Source of the DNA: Bacillota bacterium
GTDB taxonomy: Bacteria; Bacillota; Limnochordia; DUMW01
Length of the DNA: 51,811 bases
NCBI GenBank assembly: GCA_012839765.1
Contig: DUMW01000007.1
Span: forward strand, 1-51,811
Direction: 5' to 3'
In this document: piece by piece, positions 8,791 to 18,296 of the stretch
Layout: each line of letters begins with the position of its first letter
Numbering within the stretch: position 1 is the first letter of the stretch
Translations under genes and position numbers: made by a program
The notes under the pieces: model-generated
Seen by the model: the letters and a program-made list of their open reading frames with translations, nothing else
Told to the model about the DNA's origin: nothing
The model's database searches: none

Positions 8791-8811
8791 TAGGGGGCCC
8801 CGCGCCCCCTA
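8791..8811 (+). terminator. Terminator hairpin after the M60 gene
   Basis: TAGGGGGC / GCCCCCTA, an 8-bp GC-rich stem with a five-base loop, starting two bases after the stop codon. No U-tract. Confidence 0.55.
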
Positions 8812-9056
8812 GCCAAAGGATCTCAAATAGATGTGTTTTACCCCAGCCGCTCTGGGGGTGTATTTACAACCAAAGGCGCATGACCACCGTGGGTCCACCC
8901 CCTACCAGCGGAATCCTCTAGCCTGAGCAACAGGTTTGTAGCGACCAGCTCCCCGGGTCTTGCTTTGTGAAAGGGAGATAAATCTCCTGTAATCCGGTTC
9001 TTTGGTGGTTTACCACAGCGAGCCTTCATTTTGATCAGAAATTCTCATTTTATCTC
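8812..9056. other. Intergenic region, no gene seen
   Basis: About 245 bases upstream of the pot promoter. I see no coding potential, repeats or known RNA motif here. Confidence 0.4.
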
Positions 9057-9084
9057 TTGCAGTCCAGGGGTAATTCTGTATAAT
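9057..9084 (+). promoter_or_regulatory. Promoter of the potABCD operon
   Basis: TTGCAG (9057-9062), 16-base spacer, perfect TATAAT (9079-9084). The predicted start near 9091 gives a leader of about 113 bases before potA. Confidence 0.65.
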
Positions 9085-9090
9085 TATTGA

Positions 9091-9190
9091 TCGTAACCGG
9101 AGGATTCGGTTATGCCCAGGCAATTAGCTGCCAGGTCTTGGACAAGGCTATGGTAACCGGCTAAAAGTAGGGCAAAATATCACCTAGTAG
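9091..9190 (+). promoter_or_regulatory. Structured 5' leader of potABCD
   Basis: The leader contains TAACCG (9094-9099) pairing with CGGTTA (9107-9112) and GGCA (9119-9122) pairing with TGCC (9129-9132), then a second ACCGG-containing stretch (GGTAACCGGC near 9150). This suggests an RNA with alternative pairings. I do not recognise a named riboswitch class. A regulatory role is inference. Confidence 0.3.
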
Positions 9191-9203
9191 GGGGGCGACA
9201 ACG

Positions 9204-10307
9204 ATAGCAAACAACGTTATTGTCCGCTTTGAGAATGTCACCAAGCAATATGACGATGATCCACCGGTGTTGGAGAACGTCAGCTTCGAGTTGGAGAAAG
9301 GTAAGTTCTACACATTGCTTGGTCCTTCCGGTTGTGGGAAGACCACAATCATCCGTCTAATTGCTGGATTCACCGAGCCCACCAAGGGGAGAATTTATCT
9401 CAATGGACAGGATATTCGGACAATTTCCCCAAGGCAACGCAAGGTGAATACTGTCTTCCAGGACTACGCTCTATTTCCCCATCTTGATGTCTTCGAAAAT
9501 GTAGCCTTTGGTCTTAGGGTAAAGCGCATGAGCCGCGATGTCATTGCCCAAAAAGTGATGGAAGCTTTAAGGTTTGTGAACCTCGTGGGATTGGAGAACC
9601 GGGAGATCAGCGGTTTGTCCGGCGGACAAAAACAGCGGGTGGCCATTGCCCGGGCCATTGTCAATGAGCCGGAGGTGTTACTCCTGGACGAACCCTTGTC
9701 CGCCCTTGATTTGAAGCTGCGCAGCGAGATGCAGTATGAATTGAGGGAAATGCAACGGCGATTGGGTATCACCTTTGTCTTTGTCACCCATGATCAAGAG
9801 GAAGCACTGGCCATGTCCGACGAGATCTTCGTGTTGAACAATGGTCAGATCCAACAAAGCGGAACACCCATGGACATCTACGACGAACCCATCAACAGGT
9901 TCGTGGCCGACTTCATCGGAGAATCCAACATTGTCCCTGGGAAGATGATCAAAGACTACCTGGTGGAGTTTGTGGGACACCAATTCGACTGTGTGGACGG
10001 TGGTTTTAACCCCAACGAACCGGTGGAGATCGTAATCCGTCCCGAAGACCTGGATTTGACCACCCGGGAAGAGGGCAAGTTGAAAGTACGGGTAGATTCG
10101 GTGCTCTTCAGGGGTGTACACTGGGAGATTTGTTGCTACGATGAAGAAGGGAACGAATGGCTGGTCCATTCCACCAAGAAAGCCACAGTGGGAGATGAGA
10201 TCGGTCTGAACTTCGAACCTGAGGATATACATGTGATGCGCATAGGGGAGACCGAGGAGGAGTTCGACCGCAGGATCGAGGAATATGGAGAGATGCGCCA
10301 TGTATAA
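9204..10307 (+). CDS. potA: Spermidine/putrescine ABC transporter ATPase PotA, apparent AUA start
   Basis: ATP-hydrolysing subunit of the polyamine importer. The frame contains no ATG, GTG, TTG or CTG between the stop at 9168 and GTG 9267. Starting at GTG 9267 would delete the first beta strand (VIVRFENV) and the A-loop tyrosine (KQY) found in all such ATPases. The best-placed start is ATA 9204, eight bases after AGGGGGG, giving a normal 367-residue protein beginning (M/I)[15 protein letters not shown]. Visible motifs are Walker A GPSGCGKT (about 40-47), signature LSGGQKQR, Walker [12 protein letters not shown], the switch His in VTHDQEE, and a C-terminal TOBE-type domain. Its stop overlaps potB by eight bases. 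Confidence 0.88.
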   Translation: MANNVIVRFENVTKQYDDDPPVLENVSFELEKGKFYTLLGPSGCGKTTIIRLIAGFTEPTKGRIYLNGQDIRTISPRQRKVNTVFQDYALFPHLDVFENVAFGLRVKRMSRDVIAQKVMEALRFVNLVGLENREISGLSGGQKQRVAIARAIVNEPEVLLLDEPLSALDLKLRSEMQYELREMQRRLGITFVFVTHDQEEALAMSDEIFVLNNGQIQQSGTPMDIYDEPINRFVADFIGESNIVPGKMIKDYLVEFVGHQFDCVDGGFNPNEPVEIVIRPEDLDLTTREEGKLKVRVDSVLFRGVHWEICCYDEEGNEWLVHSTKKATVGDEIGLNFEPEDIHVMRIGETEEEFDRRIEEYGEMRHV

Positions 10308-11154
10308 GCGGACCCGGAATATCTACTTGGTGCCCTATGTGCTGTGGATTGTGCTCTTTGTAGTGGTGCCCATCCTGTTGGTGGCCTACTACTCTTTTTT
10401 TGACATTGAAGGGAATTTTACCCTGGCGAATTATGCTCGGTTCTTTTCGCCGATTTACCTGAGCATGGCATTACGTTCCTTTTTCTATGCCTTGCTGATC
10501 ACCTTGTTTTCGTTGTTGGTGGCCTACCCGACGGCCTACTTCCTCACCAAGGCGAAACATAAGCAGCTATGGTTGCTGTTGATCGTCTTGCCGTCGTGGA
10601 TGAATTTGTTGCTGAAGACTTACGCTTTCATCGGATTGCTGGGAACCTACGGGCCCGTCAATGCCTTCCTGGAGGTGGTGGGGATAGGTGCGCGGCAGAT
10701 CCTGTTTACGGATTTTAGCTTCATCTTTGTCGCGGTCTATATCTTCATCCCCTTTATGATCCTGCCCATCTTTGGGGCCTTGGAAGAGCTGAATCCCTCC
10801 CTGGTAGATGCGGCTTATGATCTGGGGGCTTCCCGCTGGACCACCTTTTGGCGGGTGGTGTTCCCCCTCACCCTCAGTGGGGTGGAGTCCGGGTGTCAGG
10901 CGGTATTCATTCCATCGTTGTCGCTGTTTATGATCACCCGGCTCATTGCGGGCAACCGGGTCATCACCCTGGGTACCGCTATTGAACAACATTTCCTCGT
11001 GACCCAGGATTGGGGTATGGGTTCGGCTTTGGCCATCGTATTGGTATTGATTATGGGGCTTACCATGGTCGTAACCACCGGCAGGAAAAGGATCATGCTC
11101 GGTCTTGCCACCATGGTAACTAACGGAAGAAAGAAGGTGAACGAAGATGCGTAA
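10300..11154 (+). CDS. potB: Polyamine ABC transporter permease PotB
   Basis: Integral membrane permease of the polyamine importer, 284 residues. ATG 10300 overlaps the potA stop (ATGTATAA) and has GGAGAG seven bases upstream; the in-frame ATG at 10285 is less likely. About six hydrophobic segments are visible. The ABC-permease EAA-type loop appears as [24 protein letters not shown]. Its end overlaps potC by eight bases, so the operon is translationally coupled. Confidence 0.92.
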   Translation: MYKRTRNIYLVPYVLWIVLFVVVPILLVAYYSFFDIEGNFTLANYARFFSPIYLSMALRSFFYALLITLFSLLVAYPTAYFLTKAKHKQLWLLLIVLPSWMNLLLKTYAFIGLLGTYGPVNAFLEVVGIGARQILFTDFSFIFVAVYIFIPFMILPIFGALEELNPSLVDAAYDLGASRWTTFWRVVFPLTLSGVESGCQAVFIPSLSLFMITRLIAGNRVITLGTAIEQHFLVTQDWGMGSALAIVLVLIMGLTMVVTTGRKRIMLGLATMVTNGRKKVNEDA

Positions 11155-11953
11155 AGGATTCAGGTTTTCCACTATCTATTTGATCTGCGTATTTGTGATC
11201 CTTTATGCACCGATCCTCTACCTCGCGTATTACTCCTTCAACAGCGGGGGGACGATGTATCAGTTCGAAGAGTTCACCTTGGAATGGTACCAGGAGGTTT
11301 TTCAGGACACGCGGTTGATCGTCATCCTGCTCAACACCGTGGTCATTGCCTTGCTATCGGCGGCCATCTCCACCATCATCGGGGTGGCGGGTGCCCTGGC
11401 CATTCACAACGTCCGACGGAGCGGTCTTCGCAACGCTTTGTTGACCTTAAACAACGTGATGATCGTGAGCCCAGACGTGATCATCGGAGCCTCGTTCCTG
11501 ATCCTGTTTGCCATCATCGGGCTACAACTGGGATTCACCTCGGTGCTCATCGCCCATATTGCCTTTAGTGTGCCCATCGTGGTGTTGATGGTTCTGCCGA
11601 AACTACAGGAGATGAGCCCCACCTTGATCGATGCCGCCTATGATCTAGGGGCCACCCGCCGGGATGTGCTGACCCGGGTGATCATTCCCTATATTACCCC
11701 AGGGATTATGGCGGGCTTCTTCATGGCGCTTACCTACTCCCTAGACGACTTTGCCGTGACCTTCTTCGTCACTGGCGCGGGCTTCTCCACCTTGTCCGTG
11801 GAGATCTATTCCATGGCCCGCCGAGGGATCTCTTTGACCATCAACGCCCTATCAACCCTGGTCTTCTTGGTCACCTTGGGCCTTGTGATCGGGTACTATA
11901 TCATTAGTAAACAAGGGGCGAAGCCCAACAACCGGGTGGAGGTGAGCCGATGA
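11147..11953 (+). CDS. potC: Polyamine ABC transporter permease PotC
   Basis: Second membrane permease of the importer, 268 residues, with about six membrane segments and the EAA loop [24 protein letters not shown]. It begins at ATG 11147 inside the end of potB and ends overlapping the potD start (ATGA). It forms the heterodimeric channel with PotB and receives substrate from PotD. Confidence 0.92.
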   Translation: MRKGFRFSTIYLICVFVILYAPILYLAYYSFNSGGTMYQFEEFTLEWYQEVFQDTRLIVILLNTVVIALLSAAISTIIGVAGALAIHNVRRSGLRNALLTLNNVMIVSPDVIIGASFLILFAIIGLQLGFTSVLIAHIAFSVPIVVLMVLPKLQEMSPTLIDAAYDLGATRRDVLTRVIIPYITPGIMAGFFMALTYSLDDFAVTFFVTGAGFSTLSVEIYSMARRGISLTINALSTLVFLVTLGLVIGYYIISKQGAKPNNRVEVSR

Positions 11954-13023
11954 AAAGGTTAGTGCAGCTTTTTGTAGCCGTCTTTGCGGCGGCGTTCCTG
12001 TTGATCTATATCACGGCGCGCTTAAACTCCCTGCAAGGGTATACCGGGGGAAATACCCTCACCATCTACAACTGGGGGGACTATATTGATCCTGACCTCA
12101 TCACCCGGTTTGAAGAGGAGACAGGTATCAAGGTCATCTATGAGACCTTTGAGTCCAACGAGGCCATGTTCACGAAGGTCACCCACGGGGGCAACGCCTT
12201 CGATATTGCGGTACCGTCGGACTACACCATCACCAAGATGAGGTCTTTGGGGTTGCTGCATCCTTTGGATCACAGCAAACTGCCTAACTTACAGTATATC
12301 GATCCCCGGTTTTTAGACTTATCCTTTGATCCCGGGAACCAGTATTCCGTTCCCTATTTCTGGGGCACCGTGGGCATTGTGTACAATTCGAAGATGCTAG
12401 GGGGCAAGGTCATCGAAAGCTGGAACGATCTGTGGGATGAGGACCTACGTAACCAGATCCTCTTGGTGGACAGTGCCAGGGAGGTACTTGGCATGGCCCT
12501 AGACAGCCTCGGTTACTCCCTCAACGAGACCGACACCGCTCGCCTTTTGGAGGCCCAAAGTCGTCTCTTTGAACTGGTGCCCAACATCCGCGCCATCGTG
12601 GGGGACGAGATCAAGATGTTGTTGGTAAATGAGGAGGCAGCCATCGGTATCGTCTGGTCCGGTGATGCCCTCACCATCATAGAGGATAACCCCGATCTGG
12701 ACTACGTGATCCCCGCAGAGGGCACCAACGTCTGGTTTGATAACATGGTGATTCCCACCACCGCCAGAAACATCGAAGCGGCCCACCAGTTCATCAACTT
12801 CATGCTGGATCCCGAGGTCGCGGCCCAAAATGCGGAATACGTGGGTTACGCCACCCCCAACCAAGGGGCCATGGAGCTATTGGACGAAGAACTGATCGAG
12901 GATGAAAGGTTCTATCCGGGACCGGACATCACCGATAAACTAGAGGTGTATGAAGATTTAGGGAAGAAGATGAACGCGTTTTACAACGAGCTCTTCCTTG
13001 AATTTAAGATGCACCGCAAGTAA
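11950..13023 (+). CDS. potD: Polyamine-binding protein PotD
   Basis: Extracytoplasmic spermidine/putrescine-binding protein, 357 residues. ATG 11950 overlaps the potC stop by four bases. An N-terminal hydrophobic segment (residues 5-23) is followed by the mature start LTIYNWGDYIDPDLITRFEEETGIKVIYETFESNEAM, the family hallmark. PYFWGTVGIVYN and the acidic, Trp-rich positions (WSGDAL, NVWFDNMVIP) fit a polyamine site. No lipobox cysteine is present; the protein may be anchored by its N-terminal helix or released after cleavage. Confidence 0.92.
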   Translation: MKRLVQLFVAVFAAAFLLIYITARLNSLQGYTGGNTLTIYNWGDYIDPDLITRFEEETGIKVIYETFESNEAMFTKVTHGGNAFDIAVPSDYTITKMRSLGLLHPLDHSKLPNLQYIDPRFLDLSFDPGNQYSVPYFWGTVGIVYNSKMLGGKVIESWNDLWDEDLRNQILLVDSAREVLGMALDSLGYSLNETDTARLLEAQSRLFELVPNIRAIVGDEIKMLLVNEEAAIGIVWSGDALTIIEDNPDLDYVIPAEGTNVWFDNMVIPTTARNIEAAHQFINFMLDPEVAAQNAEYVGYATPNQGAMELLDEELIEDERFYPGPDITDKLEVYEDLGKKMNAFYNELFLEFKMHRK

Positions 13024-13030
13024 AACATGG

Positions 13031-13062
13031 GGCTAGGGTGCTAGCCCAATAGCACCCTAGCC
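13031..13062. terminator. Bidirectional terminator between potD and purC
   Basis: Perfect 13-bp stem GGCTAGGGTGCTA / TAGCACCCTAGCC with a six-base loop. It serves potD on the plus strand. On the minus strand it overlaps the last codons and stop of purC and is followed by a short U-run (CCATGTTTTA). Confidence 0.75.
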
Positions 13063-13715
13063 AATTCATTCTGCACTAGCACCGCGCCGTCTTTCACTAC
13101 CCGCATGCTGTCCCCTGAGATCTCATCAATCAGAATGGGCTTGCCATCCACCCGCCCAAACTCGTACTTGATATCAATCAATTCCAGACCCTTTTGGGCG
13201 AGGTCCTCTTTGATCAATGCGGTAATCTTCTGGGCAGTGTCGTGCATATACTGAACCTCTTCTCGGGAGGCAATCCCCAGGGCCACCATGGTATCCACCG
13301 TGATCAGAGGGTCACCCCGTTCATCGTCCTTAATGGTAAACTCTACCAAGGAGGGTAGAGGAGTGCCTTGGGTGACGTATTTGGCATAACGCCGGACAAA
13401 ACTACCCCAGGCCACCTCCCGGCAGATTACTTCCAACCCATAGGAGTCGGCCGCCCGCACAATCAGACTGTTTTCCTTTGGCCCCACCTCGACAAAATGG
13501 GTGGCGATCCCATCCTGCTTCAGGAGGTTGAAAAAGTACAAAGTGAGACGGTAGGAGGAATTCCCTTTTCCCGCCACTTCCCCGATCACTTCATTGCCGC
13601 CGGCATCCAACTGGCCCTCGGTGCCCGTGACCGCGTCCTTGAACACCAACAGGAGGTTACCGTCCTCCAAAGCATACACATCCTTTGTCTTTCCTCTGTA
13701 TCTTACCTGCAACAA
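13041..13715 (-). CDS. purC: Phosphoribosylaminoimidazole-succinocarboxamide synthase (SAICAR synthetase)
   Basis: Purine biosynthesis enzyme that joins CAIR and aspartate using ATP to make SAICAR. The 224-residue protein begins at TTG 13715, seven bases after AAGGGG. It shows the family's N-terminal RGKTKDVY nucleotide-binding turn, the FVRRYAK substrate loop, and the LIDIKYEFG and LIDEISGDSMR motifs containing catalytic acidic residues. It is slightly short for the family but complete in motifs. It stands alone, convergent with potD, and no other purine genes are in the window. Confidence 0.93.
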   Translation of the reverse strand: MLQVRYRGKTKDVYALEDGNLLLVFKDAVTGTEGQLDAGGNEVIGEVAGKGNSSYRLTLYFFNLLKQDGIATHFVEVGPKENSLIVRAADSYGLEVICREVAWGSFVRRYAKYVTQGTPLPSLVEFTIKDDERGDPLITVDTMVALGIASREEVQYMHDTAQKITALIKEDLAQKGLELIDIKYEFGRVDGKPILIDEISGDSMRVVKDGAVLVQNELARVLLG

Positions 13716-14074
13716 GACTCATCCCCTTAGTTTGGACTACATAGACTACGTGCATATTTTAACACAGGCCCCATAGGTCGCCAAGATTGTCCCCAGGAGA
13801 AAACCAAATGCGATTATGCCCACTAGACCGGTACATTCAAAAAAGTTCACAGGCTGGAACTATTCTAGAAGGATTTGCAAGATAGACGTCGAATAACTCA
13901 TTAGACCATTGTTGACCGGTATAGTACATAGACCCAGATCTAACGAGTCAACACGTTGTGTGTAAACGTATAATCAAGTATTCATCAAAGATAAGGAGGG
14001 ATCTGTACCACACATTCCTGGACAGTATACCGGTATAACCGACTTCACAAAGCTGGAGCAAGGGAGGAAGGATC
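13716..14074. promoter_or_regulatory. Upstream region of the second glycan operon with a cre-like site over a TATAAT box
   Basis: 359 bases with no gene. TATAAT at 13969-13974 is overlapped by TGTAAACG (13961-13968), the conserved left half of catabolite-repression (cre) sites; the right half matches poorly. The -35 is weak, which would fit an activator-dependent or repressed promoter. A second TTGACC at 13913 has no good -10. AAGGAGGG at 13992 precedes no canonical start codon. Carbon-catabolite control is inference. Confidence 0.35.
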
Positions 14075-17053
14075 GTGACCGATAATTACAGCTGCTTGCT
14101 ATTGTTTTCCCTCGTTCTTTTGGTGGTCGTGGCAATCTTCGGCTGGTCTGTTCACCCGGCCAAAGCCCAAGACCTTGCTTACAAATATGAACCGGACCTG
14201 TTTCCAGACTATATCCGGATCCCCATGGATCCTGACCAGTGGAAACAGAGTGGTGCTGCCGACCACTACTTTGTCGCACCAGGGGTGCGAAACTCCACCG
14301 CCCTTGGGATTGAAACCAAGACCCCGGCCACTTTATTTTGGAACCGCACCCTCGATCTGGACTGGGAAGGAGGCGCCAGTTACCTGGTGGCCTGCGCCTT
14401 CCAGGGGGAACTGCACGGTGTGGACAACGGGATAAACATCGTCCTGCGCTTTCGGGACGCCCAAGGTCGACTAATTTCGGGCGGCACAACCTACATTGAC
14501 AAACGGCTCTTTGCGCCCTGGTGCAACATGTTGGGTTACATAGACACCCGGGGCACGTGGCAGGAGTATCGGTGGGTGGTGGAAGTCCCCGAGGGTACCG
14601 CCACGGTGGACGTCCATCTGGGCGTAATGAGCGCTAGCGGGAGAGTACTCTTCGACGATTTGCGCATTGTTAAGGTAGCCAGCGCCGAGGAGCGAAAAGC
14701 CTTCTACGATCAACGTCTCCAACGGGCTCAACAACGGGTGAGCGAGGATTTGACCAAGATCATCCGAAACGCCAACACCTTCAGGGAAAAAACCTTGGCC
14801 TATTACGAAGAATCTAGAAACCGGGCCGAGGACAAATTCCGACAGGTGGTGGCCATATTAGATCAGTGGATCACTCCGCAGCTGCAGGGCCAAACCCTCG
14901 ATGGAAGCGCCAACCACGGAAACTTCCGGGCCGGCACCACCATGTGGGACTACCGCACCTCCGCGGAGCTCTCCTACGTACTCAGCGTCCTGTACAATCT
15001 CCCCGAAAGCAAGTTCTACCAGGACCAAAGGGTTCTAGAGGCCCTGAAGGCTGCAGGAGAATTCATTGCTAAGGGCTTTTTACCCCGGGGCGATGTACCC
15101 GGCCATCCCAACGACAGCTACAAGGACGAAAACGTCAACCGCTTTACCCTTTGTGCCTGGGTAGATGCATACATCATGATCGCCCCGTGGCTCAGTGAAG
15201 AGGAACACACTCAGTGGCTTACCAGTTTCTTCTTGGGAGCCGAATACCAGTTAGAGCAATACGCCCTGCGGCCGGTATACTATCCTAACATGGATGCGGC
15301 CTTCACCCTCTGCGTTGGCCTCATTGGCAGTCTCTTCGAAGAACCGGTGTGGCAACGGGCCGCGGCCTACCGCGGTGAGGGGTTGCGAGACTTCATCCGT
15401 CCCCAGGGGGCCTATGAGTATATGGCCCAATGGAATCCTGTACCGGTCTATCAAGATGTGACCGTCATGTACCTAGGACGATATTGGCGCCTACTTGAAG
15501 AGGAGTCCATCGGGGACCAACTGGCCCAGACCAGGGATTATTATCCCACCTTCTGTGAGGTGAGTGGATTTCTCTCCAACGGACTGAATACCCATTGGAA
15601 GCAACCGGCCTATCCCGAGGAGCAGGGGTGGGAATACTACGTGCATCCCGCAGGGCCAGAACTGATTGCCTATCTCACGGATTGTCCCTACAACGCCTAC
15701 ATCGCCCAGTTGAACCTTTCACGGGCCAATGGCTATTGGGGAGCCCTGATGCTTCAGTGGTTGACGGATCTAGCACCGGAGGCACCCTTGGACATCCCCG
15801 TTTCCCCAAGCCCCGATATCCAGGGTTTTCTGACCAAGTCGGAAGGGTTTTCGGGATATATTACCGGTGCCGATGAACCGCGCTTCAATTTCGCCACCGC
15901 CGTCGTGGTGGAAAGCAACCGGGCCAGTCAGTTTCTAGGTACTTGGTATCAATTCCAGCATCAAGGTAGGACCTATGCTCTGCACACCCATCACCGGCAA
16001 ATTAGTCAGAATGTGGGGGAACAGTTGGCGGTGCAGCATACCGTAAGCACCCTCCAGTACAACACCTCTGGTCTTCCCCAGGTAGCCCCCGTGACCATTC
16101 AGGAAACCTGGATCCTGGGCCAAGACTTCCTCATCGGTTGCGATTGGGTGGAGTTTACAGAAGACTGCCCGGGCAGCGAACTGATCCTGGCTTACCGGTT
16201 CAACCAAGGGGCCACCAGTCTTTCTCCCAACGCTGGAAAGATATCTTTCCGCTATGGCGGATTGGCCGCGGAACTGCGGGCTGACGCCCGGTGGGACAGG
16301 AATTTTGAGCGGGGTTTTGTGGTGGACCTGGCACCGGGATCCTATCGGTTGGATGTTTATACGGCTAACTTCCAGTTCCGCCGGGAACCGGTGGATGTCT
16401 TCGTGAACGGTATACCTGTGGGACGCATCGAGGGAGGTGAAATGGGAGAAAAAACTGTGGAATCCTTCGACGTGGTCATCGAAGAAGGACAACTGCGCCT
16501 GAGCTTTCACGAAGAACGCAGTTGGGGTGTGGCTCTGGTGGGTCTTGGGCTGTACCGCCAGGATACCCAAGAGATGGTCTATCAGTTCGACTTTACGCAG
16601 GGTAGCGGAGCTGCCGTCTCCGGCTGGATCCCCGTTCCAGGCACTACAGTCTATAACCCCACCCGGGGCTATGGCTGGACAGAGGATGTGGGACGCTACG
16701 TCAGAACCAGCGGCGAAGGGGGGATCTGGGGTACCTGGGTCTATATACCCTTCCTGCGCAATCTGACTATCCCAGTGCTGAGCATCACTGACCCGGAGAC
16801 AAAGGCTAGACTTTCTGCCTCCATTGTAGTGGTGCCTTTCCAGAACAGGGAACGTTTACCGGAGCTTGTGGTCAAAGAACAGGAAGAGCTCCTGGGCTTT
16901 GTCCTTGAGGGAGAATATGTGGTGGTGAATCGCAGTAATCAGGAGATCGGCATCAAAGAGGCATTGCAGCGGCTTTATCCCGACTTGTCGGTAACCACCG
17001 AAGGGACGATTGCCCCCTTCGGAACTCTAATCCTTAAGGAGGGACTGGAATAA
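14075..17053 (+). CDS. Large secreted multidomain protein, candidate polysaccharide lyase or hydrolase
   Basis: 992 residues from GTG 14075, preceded by GGGAGGAAGG. A signal peptide ends near AKAQ (residue 32). Visible layout: a beta-sandwich at about 50-205 that ends VLFDDLRIVKV, as in carbohydrate-binding modules; a charged helical linker at about 206-265; an alpha-helical region at about 266-600 rich in Trp and Tyr (MWDYRTSAELSYVL, VNRFTLCAWVDAYIMIAPWL, NGYWGALMLQWL) that resembles an (alpha/alpha) toroid; then beta-rich domains to the end, with a segment (SYRLDVYTANFQFR..VFVNGIPVGRI) like lyase-associated binding domains. Toroid plus beta-sheet order is typical of polysaccharide lyases and heparinase II/III-like enzymes, but I cannot place it in a family or name catalytic residues. 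It is translationally coupled to the binding-protein gene (TAATG). Confidence 0.75.
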   Translation: MTDNYSCLLLFSLVLLVVVAIFGWSVHPAKAQDLAYKYEPDLFPDYIRIPMDPDQWKQSGAADHYFVAPGVRNSTALGIETKTPATLFWNRTLDLDWEGGASYLVACAFQGELHGVDNGINIVLRFRDAQGRLISGGTTYIDKRLFAPWCNMLGYIDTRGTWQEYRWVVEVPEGTATVDVHLGVMSASGRVLFDDLRIVKVASAEERKAFYDQRLQRAQQRVSEDLTKIIRNANTFREKTLAYYEESRNRAEDKFRQVVAILDQWITPQLQGQTLDGSANHGNFRAGTTMWDYRTSAELSYVLSVLYNLPESKFYQDQRVLEALKAAGEFIAKGFLPRGDVPGHPNDSYKDENVNRFTLCAWVDAYIMIAPWLSEEEHTQWLTSFFLGAEYQLEQYALRPVYYPNMDAAFTLCVGLIGSLFEEPVWQRAAAYRGEGLRDFIRPQGAYEYMAQWNPVPVYQDVTVMYLGRYWRLLEEESIGDQLAQTRDYYPTFCEVSGFLSNGLNTHWKQPAYPEEQGWEYYVHPAGPELIAYLTDCPYNAYIAQLNLSRANGYWGALMLQWLTDLAPEAPLDIPVSPSPDIQGFLTKSEGFSGYITGADEPRFNFATAVVVESNRASQFLGTWYQFQHQGRTYALHTHHRQISQNVGEQLAVQHTVSTLQYNTSGLPQVAPVTIQETWILGQDFLIGCDWVEFTEDCPGSELILAYRFNQGATSLSPNAGKISFRYGGLAAELRADARWDRNFERGFVVDLAPGSYRLDVYTANFQFRREPVDVFVNGIPVGRIEGGEMGEKTVESFDVVIEEGQLRLSFHEERSWGVALVGLGLYRQDTQEMVYQFDFTQGSGAAVSGWIPVPGTTVYNPTRGYGWTEDVGRYVRTSGEGGIWGTWVYIPFLRNLTIPVLSITDPETKARLSASIVVVPFQNRERLPELVVKEQEELLGFVLEGEYVVVNRSNQEIGIKEALQRLYPDLSVTTEGTIAPFGTLILKEGLE

Positions 17054-18279
17054 TGACCAAAAGACTAGTTCCATTGGTTGCAGTGTGGCTGTTGCTGGGG
17101 ATTGCCGCCAGCACTTTGGCAGCGCCCACGGGGAAGATCACTGTAGGGTGGAAGGGTTACGATCCAGTGATTGAACAGTTGGCAGCGGAATTCGAAGCCC
17201 GGTACCCGGGTACCACCGTGGAGATTATCGACATGGCCGCAGGAACGCCCTGGTTGGAAAAGTTACAGGTATTACTCATGAGCGGCACGGCCCCCGATGT
17301 GGTCCGGGGCGAGATCCTGCGCATGGCTCACTTTATCGAACAGGGGGCCTTCCTGGCCTTAGATGAGCTCATTGCCCATGATCCCGAGTTTCGTCTCGAG
17401 GACTTCTTTGAACCGGCCATTGAGATGTACCGATACAAGGGGAAACTCTACGGACTACCCCGGGAGGCCAACGTGATGTCCATTTTCGTCAATAAGGATA
17501 TCTTAGCAACCTTAGCGATCCCCATGCCCGATTATAACTGGACCTACGATGATCTGATTGAAATGGGTCGCAAGATCGTATTGGACGTCGATGGGGATGG
17601 TATCTGGGAACGGGTTGGTTGCGTATCCCGCCAGTGGAGCACCCGGATTCACAGCTTTCTGTTGGGGTTCGGCACCGATCTACTCACCGAGGACGGCAGC
17701 TGGTGGCGCCTGGAAGAACCTCGGGCCATCGAAGCGTTACAGTTTCTGCAGGATGCGGGCATCAGCGGGGCCATCGTGGCCGATAGCCGCTATGACTTCC
17801 CCGCGGGAAACACGGCCATGAAGCTCTCCGGTCCCTGGCGCAATCCCGCCTACCGGACGGCCGACTTCGAGTGGGATATTGTACCGGTACCCGAAGGACC
17901 CTACGGACGGGGTAGCACCCTCATTGGCGACGGATACTGGATTACCAAGGAAAGTCAGAACGTGGAGCTAGCCTGGGAGTTTATCAAGTTCCTTACCTCG
18001 GCAGAGGCTCAGCAAGCTACTGCGGGAGCAGGGGAGCTGATTCCCAGCAATAAGGAAGCCTTCTTCAGTCCCTGGTTCCTATTCCCCGAAGAGGCACCCT
18101 TTAACATTGATGCCTACGAAGTTGGGCTGCAGTACGCTTCCTCCATTCCTGCCGCACCGCGCTTTCGGGACTTTGAAGTGGCCATCGAGCCTACCTTACT
18201 GGAGATCCTCACCGGCCGGATCCCGGTGGAGCAGGCCCTGCACCAGCTAGAGCCGGTGGTTAGAACGATCCTACAATAA
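17053..18279 (+). CDS. Sugar ABC transporter extracellular binding protein
   Basis: Family-1 extracellular solute-binding protein, 408 residues. ATG 17053 overlaps the previous stop by one base. A type I signal peptide ends near LAAP (residue 25), with no lipobox. The mature protein starts KITVGWKGYDPVIEQLAAEFEARYPG and has the usual APDVV, KLYGLPREANVMSIFVNKDIL and GDGYWITKESQNVELAWEFIKFLTSAEAQ motifs. It probably delivers the product of the 992-aa protein to an importer. No permease genes are in this operon or elsewhere in the window, so it must use permeases encoded elsewhere. Confidence 0.9.
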   Translation: MTKRLVPLVAVWLLLGIAASTLAAPTGKITVGWKGYDPVIEQLAAEFEARYPGTTVEIIDMAAGTPWLEKLQVLLMSGTAPDVVRGEILRMAHFIEQGAFLALDELIAHDPEFRLEDFFEPAIEMYRYKGKLYGLPREANVMSIFVNKDILATLAIPMPDYNWTYDDLIEMGRKIVLDVDGDGIWERVGCVSRQWSTRIHSFLLGFGTDLLTEDGSWWRLEEPRAIEALQFLQDAGISGAIVADSRYDFPAGNTAMKLSGPWRNPAYRTADFEWDIVPVPEGPYGRGSTLIGDGYWITKESQNVELAWEFIKFLTSAEAQQATAGAGELIPSNKEAFFSPWFLFPEEAPFNIDAYEVGLQYASSIPAAPRFRDFEVAIEPTLLEILTGRIPVEQALHQLEPVVRTILQ

Positions 18280-18296
18280 TAAGGAGGTCAACCATA

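Noticed and set aside
13992-14033. Leader peptide after AAGGAGGG
   Set aside because: Only a CTG could start the frame, and the gene that follows has its own strong site. Not supported.
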